NCBI GenBank assembly: GCA_007133745.1 | Contig: SLMC01000447.1 | Location: 1-5,747 of the forward strand | Direction: 5' to 3' | DNA from: Kiritimatiellia bacterium | Lineage (GTDB): Bacteria; Verrucomicrobiota; Kiritimatiellia; UBA8416; SLMC01 | Length of the DNA: 5,747 bases | Shown: piece by piece, positions 1-5,609 of the stretch | Numbering within the stretch: the stretch's first letter is position 1 | How the letters are laid out: each line of letters starts with the position of its first letter | Program-made: the position numbers and the translations under genes | Notes under the pieces: model-generated | What the model was told of the DNA's origin: nothing | What the model saw: the letters and a program-made list of their open reading frames with translations, nothing else | Database searches by the model: none

Positions 1-532
1 ATTCGCCGAAAATCCGGTCGACCATGATCTCCCGCAACGCCTTGTCGGCCGACGCCATGCCCGAACACACGTACACGCCCTTGCCGGCCGCCAGCCCGTC
101 CGCCTTCACCACAATGGGCGCACCGCGTTCCCGCACATAGCGTGCAGCCGTCTCGTAATCCGAAAAAGATCGCGATTCCGCCGTCGGAACGCCTGCGGCC
201 TCCATGATTTCCTTGGAAAAGGCCTTGCTGCCCTCCAAAGCGGCGGCCGCCTTGCAGGGCCCGAACACGCGCAGTCCCTCCGCCTCGAAACGATCCGTTA
301 TGCCCTCGCACAACGGCGCTTCCGGCCCGACCACCGTCAAATCGGGACGATGCTCGACCGCCCACTTCAACGTCCCGTCGATATCCTCCGCCGCCAGCGG
401 CAGATTCGTCGCGAGCGCCGCCGTTCCGGCGTTGCCCGGCGCGCAAAAAATCTCCGGCCGCCGACTATCGTTCGCAAGTTTCCACGCCAGCGCATGCTCG
501 CGTCCGCCACTGCCTATAATAAGTATTTTCAT
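1..532 (-). CDS. purD: Phosphoribosylamine--glycine ligase (GARS), N-terminal part, cut by window edge
   Basis: This enzyme joins phosphoribosylamine and glycine with ATP to make glycinamide ribonucleotide, the second step of de novo purine synthesis in the cytoplasm. About 177 residues are visible; the full family length is roughly 420-430, so the gene continues beyond position 1. The N-terminus MKILIIGSGGREHALAWKLA is the classic GARS nucleotide-fold signature. It is followed by CAPGNAGT (about 30-37), VVGPEAPL (about 67-74), AFSKEIM (about 104-110) and PIVVKADGLAAGKGV (about 138-152), the ATP-grasp entry motif. The ATG at 532-530 starts exactly at the conserved N-terminus. No Shine-Dalgarno sequence is visible; a good promoter ends only about 10 nt upstream, so the message may be nearly leaderless. 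Two repeat elements separate it from the metal cluster, so it is probably a separate transcription unit. Identification is very secure. Confidence 0.97.
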   Translation of the reverse strand, partial: MKILIIGSGGREHALAWKLANDSRRPEIFCAPGNAGTAALATNLPLAAEDIDGTLKWAVEHRPDLTVVGPEAPLCEGITDRFEAEGLRVFGPCKAAAALEGSKAFSKEIMEAAGVPTAESRSFSDYETAARYVRERGAPIVVKADGLAAGKGVYVCSGMASADKALREIMVDRIFGE

Positions 533-542
533 AGTGGAGCCG

Positions 543-570
543 AACATACACGCCCTCGTCCGAAAGTCAA
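543..570 (-). promoter_or_regulatory. Candidate sigma-70-type promoter of purD
   Basis: Read on the minus strand there is a -35 TTGACT (570-565), a 16-bp spacer and a -10 TATGTT (548-543). The expected transcription start lies near 536, only about 4 nt before the purD ATG at 532. This fits the missing Shine-Dalgarno sequence. It is a motif match only. Confidence 0.5.
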
Positions 571-656
571 GGGCAAATGCACGCGCGGCTGCAACATCGG
601 GGAAAACACGCAGGGAACGCAGATCGGCTGCCCCGCTCGCCACGGTTTATTGGGCA
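571..656. other. Non-coding spacer with no recognised feature
   Basis: This is part of the 409-bp gene-free interval between purD and the FmdE-like gene. I find no credible short gene, RNA gene or terminator here. The rest of the interval holds the purD promoter, a small palindrome and two repeat elements, annotated separately. Confidence 0.5.
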
Positions 657-670
657 TGGCTATTTAGCCA
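657..670. repeat. Perfect 14-bp palindrome TGGCTATTTAGCCA
   Basis: The sequence TGGCTA-TT-TAGCCA is perfectly self-complementary. It contains CTATTTAG, which recurs at 938-945 at one edge of the 807-940 repeat; TATTTAG recurs at 5630-5636 at the edge of the other copy. It may be a remnant repeat end or a preferred insertion target; its function is unknown. Confidence 0.4.
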
Positions 671-674
671 GCCA

Positions 675-795
675 TTCGCATTATGGCTGAAACCATCGGC
701 GTACTTCGTAGACGCGGCGCCCCCGCCGCGTGAAAACCTTCGGAAAGCGGCGAGGGCGCCGCTTCTACGGGGGCAGCCCGCCGCCATAATGCGAA
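675..795. repeat. 121-bp palindromic element with perfect 13-bp terminal inverted repeats
   Basis: The ends are TTCGCATTATGGC (675-687) and its exact complement GCCATAATGCGAA (783-795). Nested inside is a second inverted repeat, 707-728 against 748-769, matching at 20 of 22 positions around a 19-nt loop. The whole element can fold into one long interrupted cruciform or hairpin. No protein is encoded; the open frames crossing it are by-products of its composition. The architecture resembles a MITE or a REP/BIME-type intergenic repeat. Only one copy is in the window, so mobility is inferred from structure. It differs in sequence from the neighbouring 807-940 repeat. Confidence 0.7.
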
Positions 796-806
796 GTGCT
801 TCTGTT

Positions 807-940
807 TAGTTTCTGTTGCGAAAAGGCCCTTGCAGCGGACGCGACAGAGCGCGTCCCTCCAGCCGCAAGGGGAAAACGCCTGCGACATCGCTGGAGGGCC
901 ACGCTCCGTCGTGGCCGCTGCCTTTCCGCAACAGGAACTA
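807..940. repeat. 134-bp palindromic repeat, complete copy (left flank of metal cluster)
   Basis: The ends form imperfect terminal inverted repeats (consensus TAGnnyCTGTTGCGrAAAGG, 807 inward and 940 inward). Inside are two 32-nt arms, 832-863 and 890-921, complementary at 27 of 32 positions. Each arm holds its own 7-bp hairpin (837-843/850-856 and 897-903/910-916) with a 6-nt loop. The element is nearly identical to the reverse complement of 5634-5747, with four differences seen over 114 bp. TTTAG lies directly outside both ends (805-809 and 941-945), compatible with a 5-bp target duplication. It begins 1 bp past the FmdE-like stop codon. There is no T-run, so it is not a textbook terminator. 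Confidence 0.85.
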
Positions 941-941
941 T

Positions 942-1517
942 TTAGCGGTCCGACAACCGCAATACGCGGCATTGCCACAATTCGGCCGCGCTCATCGTGG
1001 CGGCTTCGCGAGCCAACGCTTCGATCTTTTGGTCGGAATCCGTCCCCGGCCCGGAATAGCCCGGCAGACGGGCCAGCAAGGCTCTGGCCTTGTCGGTCAG
1101 GACCAGAACGGCTGTATCGCCCGTCTCCTGATCCACAAAATGCATGCGAGGAACGGCGGAGCGCAGCACCGCAATTCGACCGCGTCCGTACGTCGCATCC
1201 GAACAGAACTGCACGGCATCCGCCATGCAACGCTCGGGACTGTTCAAGTGGCAGGAAACCACGGCGCTCAGCCGCGTGGCGGGCACACCCAGCCCTTGCG
1301 TCGCCAACTCCACGGCACGAGCGCCCAAAATTAGATAGGGCCCCAAATGGCCATGAAACTTTTTGAGTCCCTCAAGGTCCAAAGCCGCCGTTGAGCCTGT
1401 TCGCCGCCGGGCCGGACCGTGATCGTGCCCTTCATGCGCCCAACCGCTGCACGCCCAATAGCCAAGCCAAGCGCTCGTCGCCAACATCGCTCCCGTCCGC
1501 CAAACTGTTCTGCTCAT
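942..1517 (-). CDS. Exported FmdE-like putative metal-binding protein
   Basis: The 191-residue product resembles the FmdE N-terminal domain family, named after subunit E of formylmethanofuran dehydrogenase but common in bacteria that lack that enzyme. The family signature is visible as FHGHLGPYLILGARAVELA (54-72) and RCMADAVQF...ATYGRG (96-113). An N-terminal hydrophobic stretch (about 9-27) ending SGWA followed by HEGHDHG looks like a signal peptide. The mature chain would then begin with a His-rich metal-binding motif in the periplasm. The site usually read GCT (as in TGCTxGKG) is DAT here, so a conserved cysteine is missing; C97 and H55/H57 remain. The ATG at 1517 is chosen over the frame-open upstream codon (1586) because AAGGAG (1530-1525) sits 7 nt before it. 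It lies 75 bp after the receptor gene and is probably co-transcribed. The role is unknown; periplasmic metal binding is inferred. Confidence 0.8.
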   Translation of the reverse strand: MSRTVWRTGAMLATSAWLGYWACSGWAHEGHDHGPARRRTGSTAALDLEGLKKFHGHLGPYLILGARAVELATQGLGVPATRLSAVVSCHLNSPERCMADAVQFCSDATYGRGRIAVLRSAVPRMHFVDQETGDTAVLVLTDKARALLARLPGYSGPGTDSDQKIEALAREAATMSAAELWQCRVLRLSDR

Positions 1518-1575
1518 TTTCCCGCTCCTTGTTAACTTTGTTGTCTTCGTTGCCTTTTGTTCCCTATATTCGGAT

Positions 1576-1592
1576 GGCGGACACATTCCGCC
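1576..1592 (-). other. Stem-loop directly after the receptor stop codon
   Basis: GGCGGA (1581-1576 partner) pairs perfectly with TCCGCC around a 5-nt loop, starting at the base after the receptor stop codon. No T-run follows, so an intrinsic terminator is unlikely. It could protect the 3' end of the receptor message or tune expression of the downstream FmdE-like gene. Confidence 0.45.
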
Positions 1593-3563
1593 TTACAATG
1601 TCTTTTGGAACCCGACATACAAAGCGCGTCCCGGCATCGGTTTTCCCGGCACCGTCTCGTACGATTCGTCGAGCAGATTGTCCACTCGCCCGTACACCGC
1701 ATCGAACTCGGACAGACGAACCCGAACCATCGCGTCCACATTCGCATAGTTGTCCATCCGGTTGTCCTTGTTGTCCGACGCGTAAAGATCGCGCACGATT
1801 TCCGCGTTCAAACTGGCCGACCATCGCTCGCGCCAGCGGAAACGAATATCCGCCTTGTACTGAAGCAAAGGGACGCCAGCCGTGCGATCGTCGGGATCCA
1901 CATAGGCGAATCCGGCGCCGAACGTCCACTGGTCGTCGAGCCGAACCCGAGCCATGCCCTCCATCCCCCACGCTGAGTATGCGCCGCTGTTCTTCAGTTG
2001 AAACGGCGGACGGCCATCGCCCGACAGGCTTTCCGCGGCAATCAAATTGTCGAAATCGTGATAGAAACCGGTCAAATCGAAACGTAGCATTTCGCCCGCG
2101 CGCTGCTCCCATCCGATCTCGTAATTCGTCATGCGTTCGGCTTTCAAGTCTTCATTGGCGACCGGCACGACATACTGTTCGGCCAAAGTCGGGGCGCGAT
2201 ACCCTCTAGCGGCGGAAACGCGCACGACGGTTCCTTCCGCCGGCAAATACCGAACGGCAGCGGCGGGAATGTATTTTTCGCCGAACCGGTCGTGATGCTG
2301 CATTCGCAGCCCGCCGCCGACCTGCAACATTTCCGCGAAAAAAGAACGTTCCGCGATCATGTAGGCGGCGGCTTCCACCTGTTCGCGGCGCGCGGGATCG
2401 CGCGCCGCCCAGGCCGGAATCGAGGGCTCAGGAGTGGTGATAACGGGATCGCCGGCGTATTGCCGAACATCCGCGCCCGCCGTCATGCGCCCGCCGCGAC
2501 CGAAAAGCGGAAATGTCTGCTCGGCCCACAGGCCCAACGTCCGATCCCACGAGTCGTACCAGTAGCGATTGGACATGGTCGTTCCCATCCCGGGTGCAGA
2601 CAGTCCGTTGCGTATGGTGTGATCGCCATAATTCATGTACGCCTTGAGAAACCCGCTGCGCTCGTGAGAACGGTTTCGCAATGACAAATCGAAACCCGAT
2701 CGCTCCACCTGGGAATACTTGGCCAAGGACTCTCCCCGGCTGCGGACAAATTCGACCTCCTCGACCGTGCCCGGATCCTGCGTGTCGATATAACTGTAGC
2801 GAACATCGGCGTCCAAACGCCATGCGTCGTCCAGAGCGACCCCTAGCCGAATCGCGCCGCCACGCCCTTCGGCGGCGCTATTGTCGCGATGCCCGTCGCT
2901 AGCGGCCCCGAAAAAAGTCAGCCCGTAATCCAACGCCTCATGGCGTCCGCCAAACGCTCCGTACGCCCGCCAGGTATTCCAGCGTCCGTACTCCGCACCG
3001 ATACGAACTTCCTGACCCTCCGAGACACGGTACGGAACCAGGTTGACGGAACCGGCCATGGCGGAATTGCCATGGCGCAAAGCGGACGGCCCCTTGACAA
3101 TTTCAATGCGTTCCAAGTTGTAGGAGAAATAGGCGTCGTTCAGGGTGTGCCCGAAGATTCCCATGGTGTCCGGTCGTCCGTCTATCAGAACGATATGGCG
3201 CTGACCGCTTGCCGACCCGCGAATCGCAACCCCGCCGCCGGATCCCGGGCCGATTCCGTATCCCAACGGCGCGCGGCGGGTGAAATGAATGCCGGGCACA
3301 TGACTAGCCGCCTGTTCCCATACCGACAAATGCGGCTGCGATCCGATCTCCTCCCGTGAAATTTCGACCGCACCCGGCGCCACCGCCAACGGCGAGTCGG
3401 CCCGTTCCACCACATGAATCGGCGCAAGCTGCACAGGCGTGTCCTTCCCCGCAACGGGACGCCTTTCGCCCACGGCCGACTCTGGTTCCGCCGCACAAGC
3501 CAGCCGGCAACACAGCGCCGATACCGCCATCCATCCACCCGTCCGCCACCTCGCTTTCCCCAT
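1593..3563 (-). CDS. TonB-dependent outer-membrane receptor, substrate unknown
   Basis: The 656-residue product is a TonB-gated outer-membrane transporter, energised by TonB-ExbB-ExbD (not in this window). A signal peptide spans about 1-25 (cleavage near CAA/EPES). A TonB-box-like stretch IHVVER lies at 49-54. The plug domain runs about 55-180 and includes VAIRGSASGQRHIVLIDGRP (112-131) and YNLERIEIVKGPSALRHGNS (148-167). The beta-barrel fills the rest, with the family motif RGYRAPTLAEQY (453-464) and a receptor-type C-terminus, NLLDESYE through GRALYVGFQKTL. The last residue is Leu rather than the common Phe. AAGGAGG (3576-3570) lies 6 nt before the ATG, fixing the start. It has its own promoter with a direct-repeat candidate operator. 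Length and domain order are normal, with no frameshift. The nearby Ni/Co permease suggests a metal chelate or cobalamin-like ligand, but nothing in the protein proves it. Confidence 0.95.
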   Translation of the reverse strand: MGKARWRTGGWMAVSALCCRLACAAEPESAVGERRPVAGKDTPVQLAPIHVVERADSPLAVAPGAVEISREEIGSQPHLSVWEQAASHVPGIHFTRRAPLGYGIGPGSGGGVAIRGSASGQRHIVLIDGRPDTMGIFGHTLNDAYFSYNLERIEIVKGPSALRHGNSAMAGSVNLVPYRVSEGQEVRIGAEYGRWNTWRAYGAFGGRHEALDYGLTFFGAASDGHRDNSAAEGRGGAIRLGVALDDAWRLDADVRYSYIDTQDPGTVEEVEFVRSRGESLAKYSQVERSGFDLSLRNRSHERSGFLKAYMNYGDHTIRNGLSAPGMGTTMSNRYWYDSWDRTLGLWAEQTFPLFGRGGRMTAGADVRQYAGDPVITTPEPSIPAWAARDPARREQVEAAAYMIAERSFFAEMLQVGGGLRMQHHDRFGEKYIPAAAVRYLPAEGTVVRVSAARGYRAPTLAEQYVVPVANEDLKAERMTNYEIGWEQRAGEMLRFDLTGFYHDFDNLIAAESLSGDGRPPFQLKNSGAYSAWGMEGMARVRLDDQWTFGAGFAYVDPDDRTAGVPLLQYKADIRFRWRERWSASLNAEIVRDLYASDNKDNRMDNYANVDAMVRVRLSEFDAVYGRVDNLLDESYETVPGKPMPGRALYVGFQKTL

Positions 3564-3582
3564 CTCCAGCCTCCTTGAGCCA

Positions 3583-3610
3583 GTATGACTTTTTTAAAAT
3601 TTGTATGACT
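3583..3610 (-). promoter_or_regulatory. Candidate operator: two direct AGTCATAC repeats 20 bp apart
   Basis: On the minus strand AGTCATAC occurs at 3610-3603 and again at 3590-3583, spaced 20 bp start to start, about two helical turns, around an AT-rich centre. The first copy overlaps the -10 box of the receptor promoter and the second covers early transcribed sequence, a geometry typical of a repressor site. The TCATAC core equals the E. coli NikR half-site, but NikR sites are inverted with a 16-bp spacer, whereas these are direct with 14 bp. Confidence 0.45.
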
Positions 3611-3636
3611 GTAGACGGATGCGCATGGTGCGTCAA
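3608..3636 (-). promoter_or_regulatory. Sigma-70-type promoter of the TonB-dependent receptor gene
   Basis: On the minus strand there is a -35 TTGACG (3636-3631), a 17-bp spacer and a -10 TACAGT (3613-3608). The predicted start near 3601 gives a leader of about 38 nt before the receptor ATG at 3563, with a strong Shine-Dalgarno sequence. This allows the receptor and FmdE-like genes to be expressed independently of the upstream permease gene. Confidence 0.6.
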
Positions 3637-3717
3637 GGTGTTTTATGAAAAAAACGGAAAGCCCGAACCTTGCAACACGCCTCACGGCGTTGACGACAAA
3701 CGTTCGTAGTGGAACCC

Positions 3718-4293
3718 CTAAGGGCTGTGCTTTCCGGCGAAGCCCATGTCCAAAGCCCCCTTCCCGCAACAAGGACAAATTACGGAATCGGGTTCGCGCC
3801 CTTGCGCATCAAGGAAGAACGGGCCGCCCGTATCCTCGTAGCCGGTATGGCGCGGAATGGCGCCGGTCGCGAACACGCCGGGCACGATTTCCGTCGGCTT
3901 CGCCGTCCAGACAATCGATTCCAAACGCGATTCGACGATCGCGCGCGCTTCGCGGTTCATGCCAATACTGTGGGATTTCCCGTTGCGAATGCTGTACCGC
4001 TGCGCGATGGCCGCCGGGTGCATGAACAAGCGGGCGCGCGGCGCCTGCGACCAGGCCCAGGACAAGCCGCCAACATGATCGTCATGCCCGTGACTGAGCA
4101 CAAGGGCATCGGCGCCACTCAATTCGATCCCCATCCGTTCGCTATTCCGACCGATCCCCTTGCCCGATCCCGTATCGAAAAGCACACGTCCTCCGGACGT
4201 TTCGAGCCAGAGACTGAACCCGTGTTCCGCAACACAGCCAGGATCATGCACCCGGTTATCGCACAACACGGTTATGGAACACATTGTTTTCAT
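3718..4293 (-). CDS. Truncated metallo-beta-lactamase-fold protein with Cys-rich tail
   Basis: The 191-residue product matches the first half of the MBL-fold family often labelled dihydropterin-ribofuranosylaminobenzene 5'-phosphate synthase-like, whose members are usually about 250-280 residues. Family features visible are the N-terminal ITVLCDN (7-13), AEHGFSLWLE (22-31), VLFDTGSG (37-44) and the metal motif LSHGHDDHVGGL (66-77; H68, H70, D72, H73). They continue through ATGAIPR...GGPFFLD (142-162). After about residue 168, where relatives continue with a DDQAL-type segment and the distal His/Asp metal ligands, the chain instead ends in a 22-residue tail with ICPCCGK (172-178). The second half of the fold is therefore missing and I see no remnant of it in other frames downstream. 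It may be a decayed gene, a recent deletion or a genuinely shortened variant. The start at 4293 matches family N-termini but has only a weak ribosome site; ATG at 4284 is the alternative. It lies 61 bp after the permease gene. Confidence 0.75.
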   Translation of the reverse strand: MKTMCSITVLCDNRVHDPGCVAEHGFSLWLETSGGRVLFDTGSGKGIGRNSERMGIELSGADALVLSHGHDDHVGGLSWAWSQAPRARLFMHPAAIAQRYSIRNGKSHSIGMNREARAIVESRLESIVWTAKPTEIVPGVFATGAIPRHTGYEDTGGPFFLDAQGREPDSVICPCCGKGALDMGFAGKHSP

Positions 4294-4333
4294 GGTCGCT
4301 CAGGAAAGGAACAATCGAAGAGCGTCGTTTCAT
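4256..4333 (-). CDS. Possible 25-residue leader peptide overlapping the MBL gene start
   Basis: An ATG at 4333, 7 nt after GGGAG, opens a short frame that ends with TAA 38 nt inside the MBL-fold gene in a different frame. Its ribosome site is better than that of the MBL gene, so it could act by translational coupling. The peptide (begins MKRRSSIVPFLSD) resembles nothing I know. It may be a chance frame. Confidence 0.2.
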   Translation of the reverse strand: MKRRSSIVPFLSDHENNVFHNRVVR

Positions 4334-4354
4334 TATCCGTCTCCCTTTCTGTCG

Positions 4355-5470
4355 CTAATATCTTGTCAGCAAAACCAGCCCGAAAACGATCAAAACCATA
4401 CCCCCGATCAAAGGCATGACCGACTCGATGCGCAGACGATGCACATGCCCGGATCGTTCGCGCGAAAGCCATTTGAGAACCAGCCGCGTTCCGGACACGG
4501 CCAGGAATCCAACAGACGTCAAGGTCAGCGCCAGCCCGACACTGAAACTGAGCAAACACGCCAACCCCAGAGACGGCGCCTCGAGCTGCCAGGCCAGCAA
4601 CAGCATCACGATGGCGGCCGGACACGGAACAATTCCGCCCGTAACCCCCAGCATCAAAATATCGCGAGTACGCGCTGTGCCATCGCCAACCTTCGCCGGA
4701 GCATGGCGATGCTTGAACAGAAAACCGTGCGAATGAACGTGCCCGTTTGCTGATGCATCATGCACATGCTCGTGATCGTGATCGTGATCGCCCGAGACGC
4801 CGCCATGACCGTGGTCATGATCATGCCGATGTCCGTCGGCATGCAGCATACGCACGAGTCCCAGTCGAATCTGATTGACGCCAACCACAAGAATAACGAT
4901 CGCGCCCACGGGCTGAAGCCAAATCGGATAGACAAAGCGATCCTGCATCAGAAAGGCGGCCACGGCAAACACCAGCACGAGAAACGTGTGCGTAAACGTC
5001 ACCATCATGCCCAGCAGCGCCGCATGCGCATACGATCCTTTGGCCCCGACCAGATAGGAACTGACCAGAACTTTGCCATGCCCGGGAGCAAACGCATGGG
5101 CGGCGCCCCAAACCAGGCACAGAGCCATGGCTATAGCCCATGCTCGCGGTCCTATCGGCGGTTCGAACAGGGAAAACACCTTGGCTTTGAACCGGTCTTC
5201 CGCACGCTCGATGCGCGTCTTCCGATCCAAACGATCTTGGCGTATTTCATCGGCTGTCGGCGCAACAACGATATCCGCACTATCCTCGCGCTGAACGACA
5301 GACGCTAGCGACGACGACGTCTCGCCCATCGACTCGCGGACGCTCGCGCCTTGCGCGGGACGGGCTGTCGCGACGCCAAAGGCAAGAACGGCAAACAGCC
5401 CCGCCAGCGCGCTCGCTATTCCGTTGCTTGCGCTTCGAACCGTAGGCTCGGCCACTGTTATGTGTCGCAT
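4355..5470 (-). CDS. NicO/RcnA-family nickel/cobalt permease with N-terminal extension and His-rich loop
   Basis: The 371-residue product is an inner-membrane transporter for Ni2+ and/or Co2+. Hallmarks shared with RcnA and NicO proteins are HAFAPGHGKVLVSSYLVG (125-142), MVTFTHTFLVLVF (156-168) and GGIVPCPAAIVMLLL (278-292). Predicted membrane segments lie near 108-124, 146-174, 184-207, 270-294, 300-325 and 350-369. Between the third and fourth is a loop (about 210-256) packed with His and Asp, a probable metal sensor or buffer. The first 40 residues look like a signal peptide or membrane anchor (hydrophobic 17-34), followed by about 65 residues, probably periplasmic, that RcnA lacks. ATG 5470 is preferred (AGG 8 nt upstream); the frame is open to a TTG at 5617 and an ATG at 5494 is possible, but the leader there folds as RNA. 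It heads the cluster. Import is favoured by the receptor next door, but efflux cannot be excluded. Confidence 0.9.
   Translation of the reverse strand: MRHITVAEPTVRSASNGIASALAGLFAVLAFGVATARPAQGASVRESMGETSSSLASVVQREDSADIVVAPTADEIRQDRLDRKTRIERAEDRFKAKVFSLFEPPIGPRAWAIAMALCLVWGAAHAFAPGHGKVLVSSYLVGAKGSYAHAALLGMMVTFTHTFLVLVFAVAAFLMQDRFVYPIWLQPVGAIVILVVGVNQIRLGLVRMLHADGHRHDHDHGHGGVSGDHDHDHEHVHDASANGHVHSHGFLFKHRHAPAKVGDGTARTRDILMLGVTGGIVPCPAAIVMLLLAWQLEAPSLGLACLLSFSVGLALTLTSVGFLAVSGTRLVLKWLSRERSGHVHRLRIESVMPLIGGMVLIVFGLVLLTRY
4703..4843 (-). other. His/Asp-rich metal-binding loop of the permease
   Basis: This stretch encodes residues 210-256, with HRHDHDHGHG, then DHDHDHEHVHD, then HVHSHG and KHRH. 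It contains a microsatellite-like run at 4771-4788, three tandem copies of CGTGAT, coding alternating His/Asp. Such runs can expand or contract by slippage and so vary the number of histidines between strains. His-rich loops at this position are typical of RcnA-type transporters. Confidence 0.7.
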
Positions 5471-5496
5471 TGTTTCAACCTGCAAGATTGTCATGC

Positions 5497-5609
5497 ATTT
5501 TGGCCCGCAACCCAAAACTGTTTCTACAGGAAGATCGGGGAGCCCGGTGAGCTTCCGAAACAAGTGTTTCTTTCCTTCCCGCCCTTCCCGGTCTCCCTGT
5601 AAAAAACAG
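5497..5609 (-). promoter_or_regulatory. Structured 5' leader RNA candidate upstream of the Ni/Co permease
   Basis: Complementary segments pair 5609-5604 with 5523-5518 (6 bp), 5601-5596 with 5530-5525 (6 bp), 5595-5593 with 5542-5540 (3 bp) and 5591-5588 with 5547-5544 (4 bp). Together they make a long interrupted stem closed by the hairpin GAAAC/GTTTC (5570-5566 with 5561-5557). Immediately adjacent, 5517-5512 pairs with 5503-5498 (TTTTGG/CCAAAA, 8-nt loop), so the two helices could stack. The fold ends 27 nt before the permease start codon and begins just after the predicted transcription start. I do not recognise a known riboswitch class: the cobalamin box GCCACTG is absent and I cannot align it to the NiCo motif. 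No T-run follows, so control of translation would be more likely than termination. Confidence 0.45.

Noticed and set aside
204..809. Plus-strand 201-codon frame opposite purD
   Set aside because: purD on the other strand has unmistakable conserved motifs; this frame is its antisense shadow extended into the spacer.
664..1230. Minus-strand 188-codon frame across the repeats
   Set aside because: It is out of frame with the FmdE-like gene and its C-terminal half is translated repeat sequence. The same repeat-derived peptide appears at 5475-5744, showing it is a repeat by-product.
816..1366. Long plus-strand open frames of 172 and 178 codons
   Set aside because: They run antisense to the FmdE-like gene and through the palindromic repeat, have low-complexity Arg/Pro-rich translations and no family motifs.
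3583..3610. A canonical NikR operator
   Set aside because: The half-site matches but the two copies are direct, not inverted, and the spacer is 14 rather than 16; reported only as an unassigned direct repeat.
3643..3665. Intrinsic terminator between the MBL gene and the receptor gene
   Set aside because: A T-run exists on the minus strand but only a 3-bp stem (CGG/CCG) precedes it, and the better ACGCC/GGCGT hairpin lies too far upstream.
3564..3717. Cobalamin riboswitch upstream of the TonB receptor
   Set aside because: The predicted transcript leader is only about 38 nt and no GCCACTG-type box or other conserved B12 element is seen in the interval.
942..4293. A methanofuran/tetrahydromethanopterin C1 pathway
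   Set aside because: Both the FmdE and the dihydropterin-synthase-like labels come from broad families. The FmdE-like protein is exported, the MBL protein is truncated, and no formylmethanofuran dehydrogenase or other C1 gene is present.
4760..5308. Plus-strand 182-codon His/Met-rich frame
   Set aside because: It is antisense to the permease and its composition comes from the His/Asp codon repeats of the real gene.
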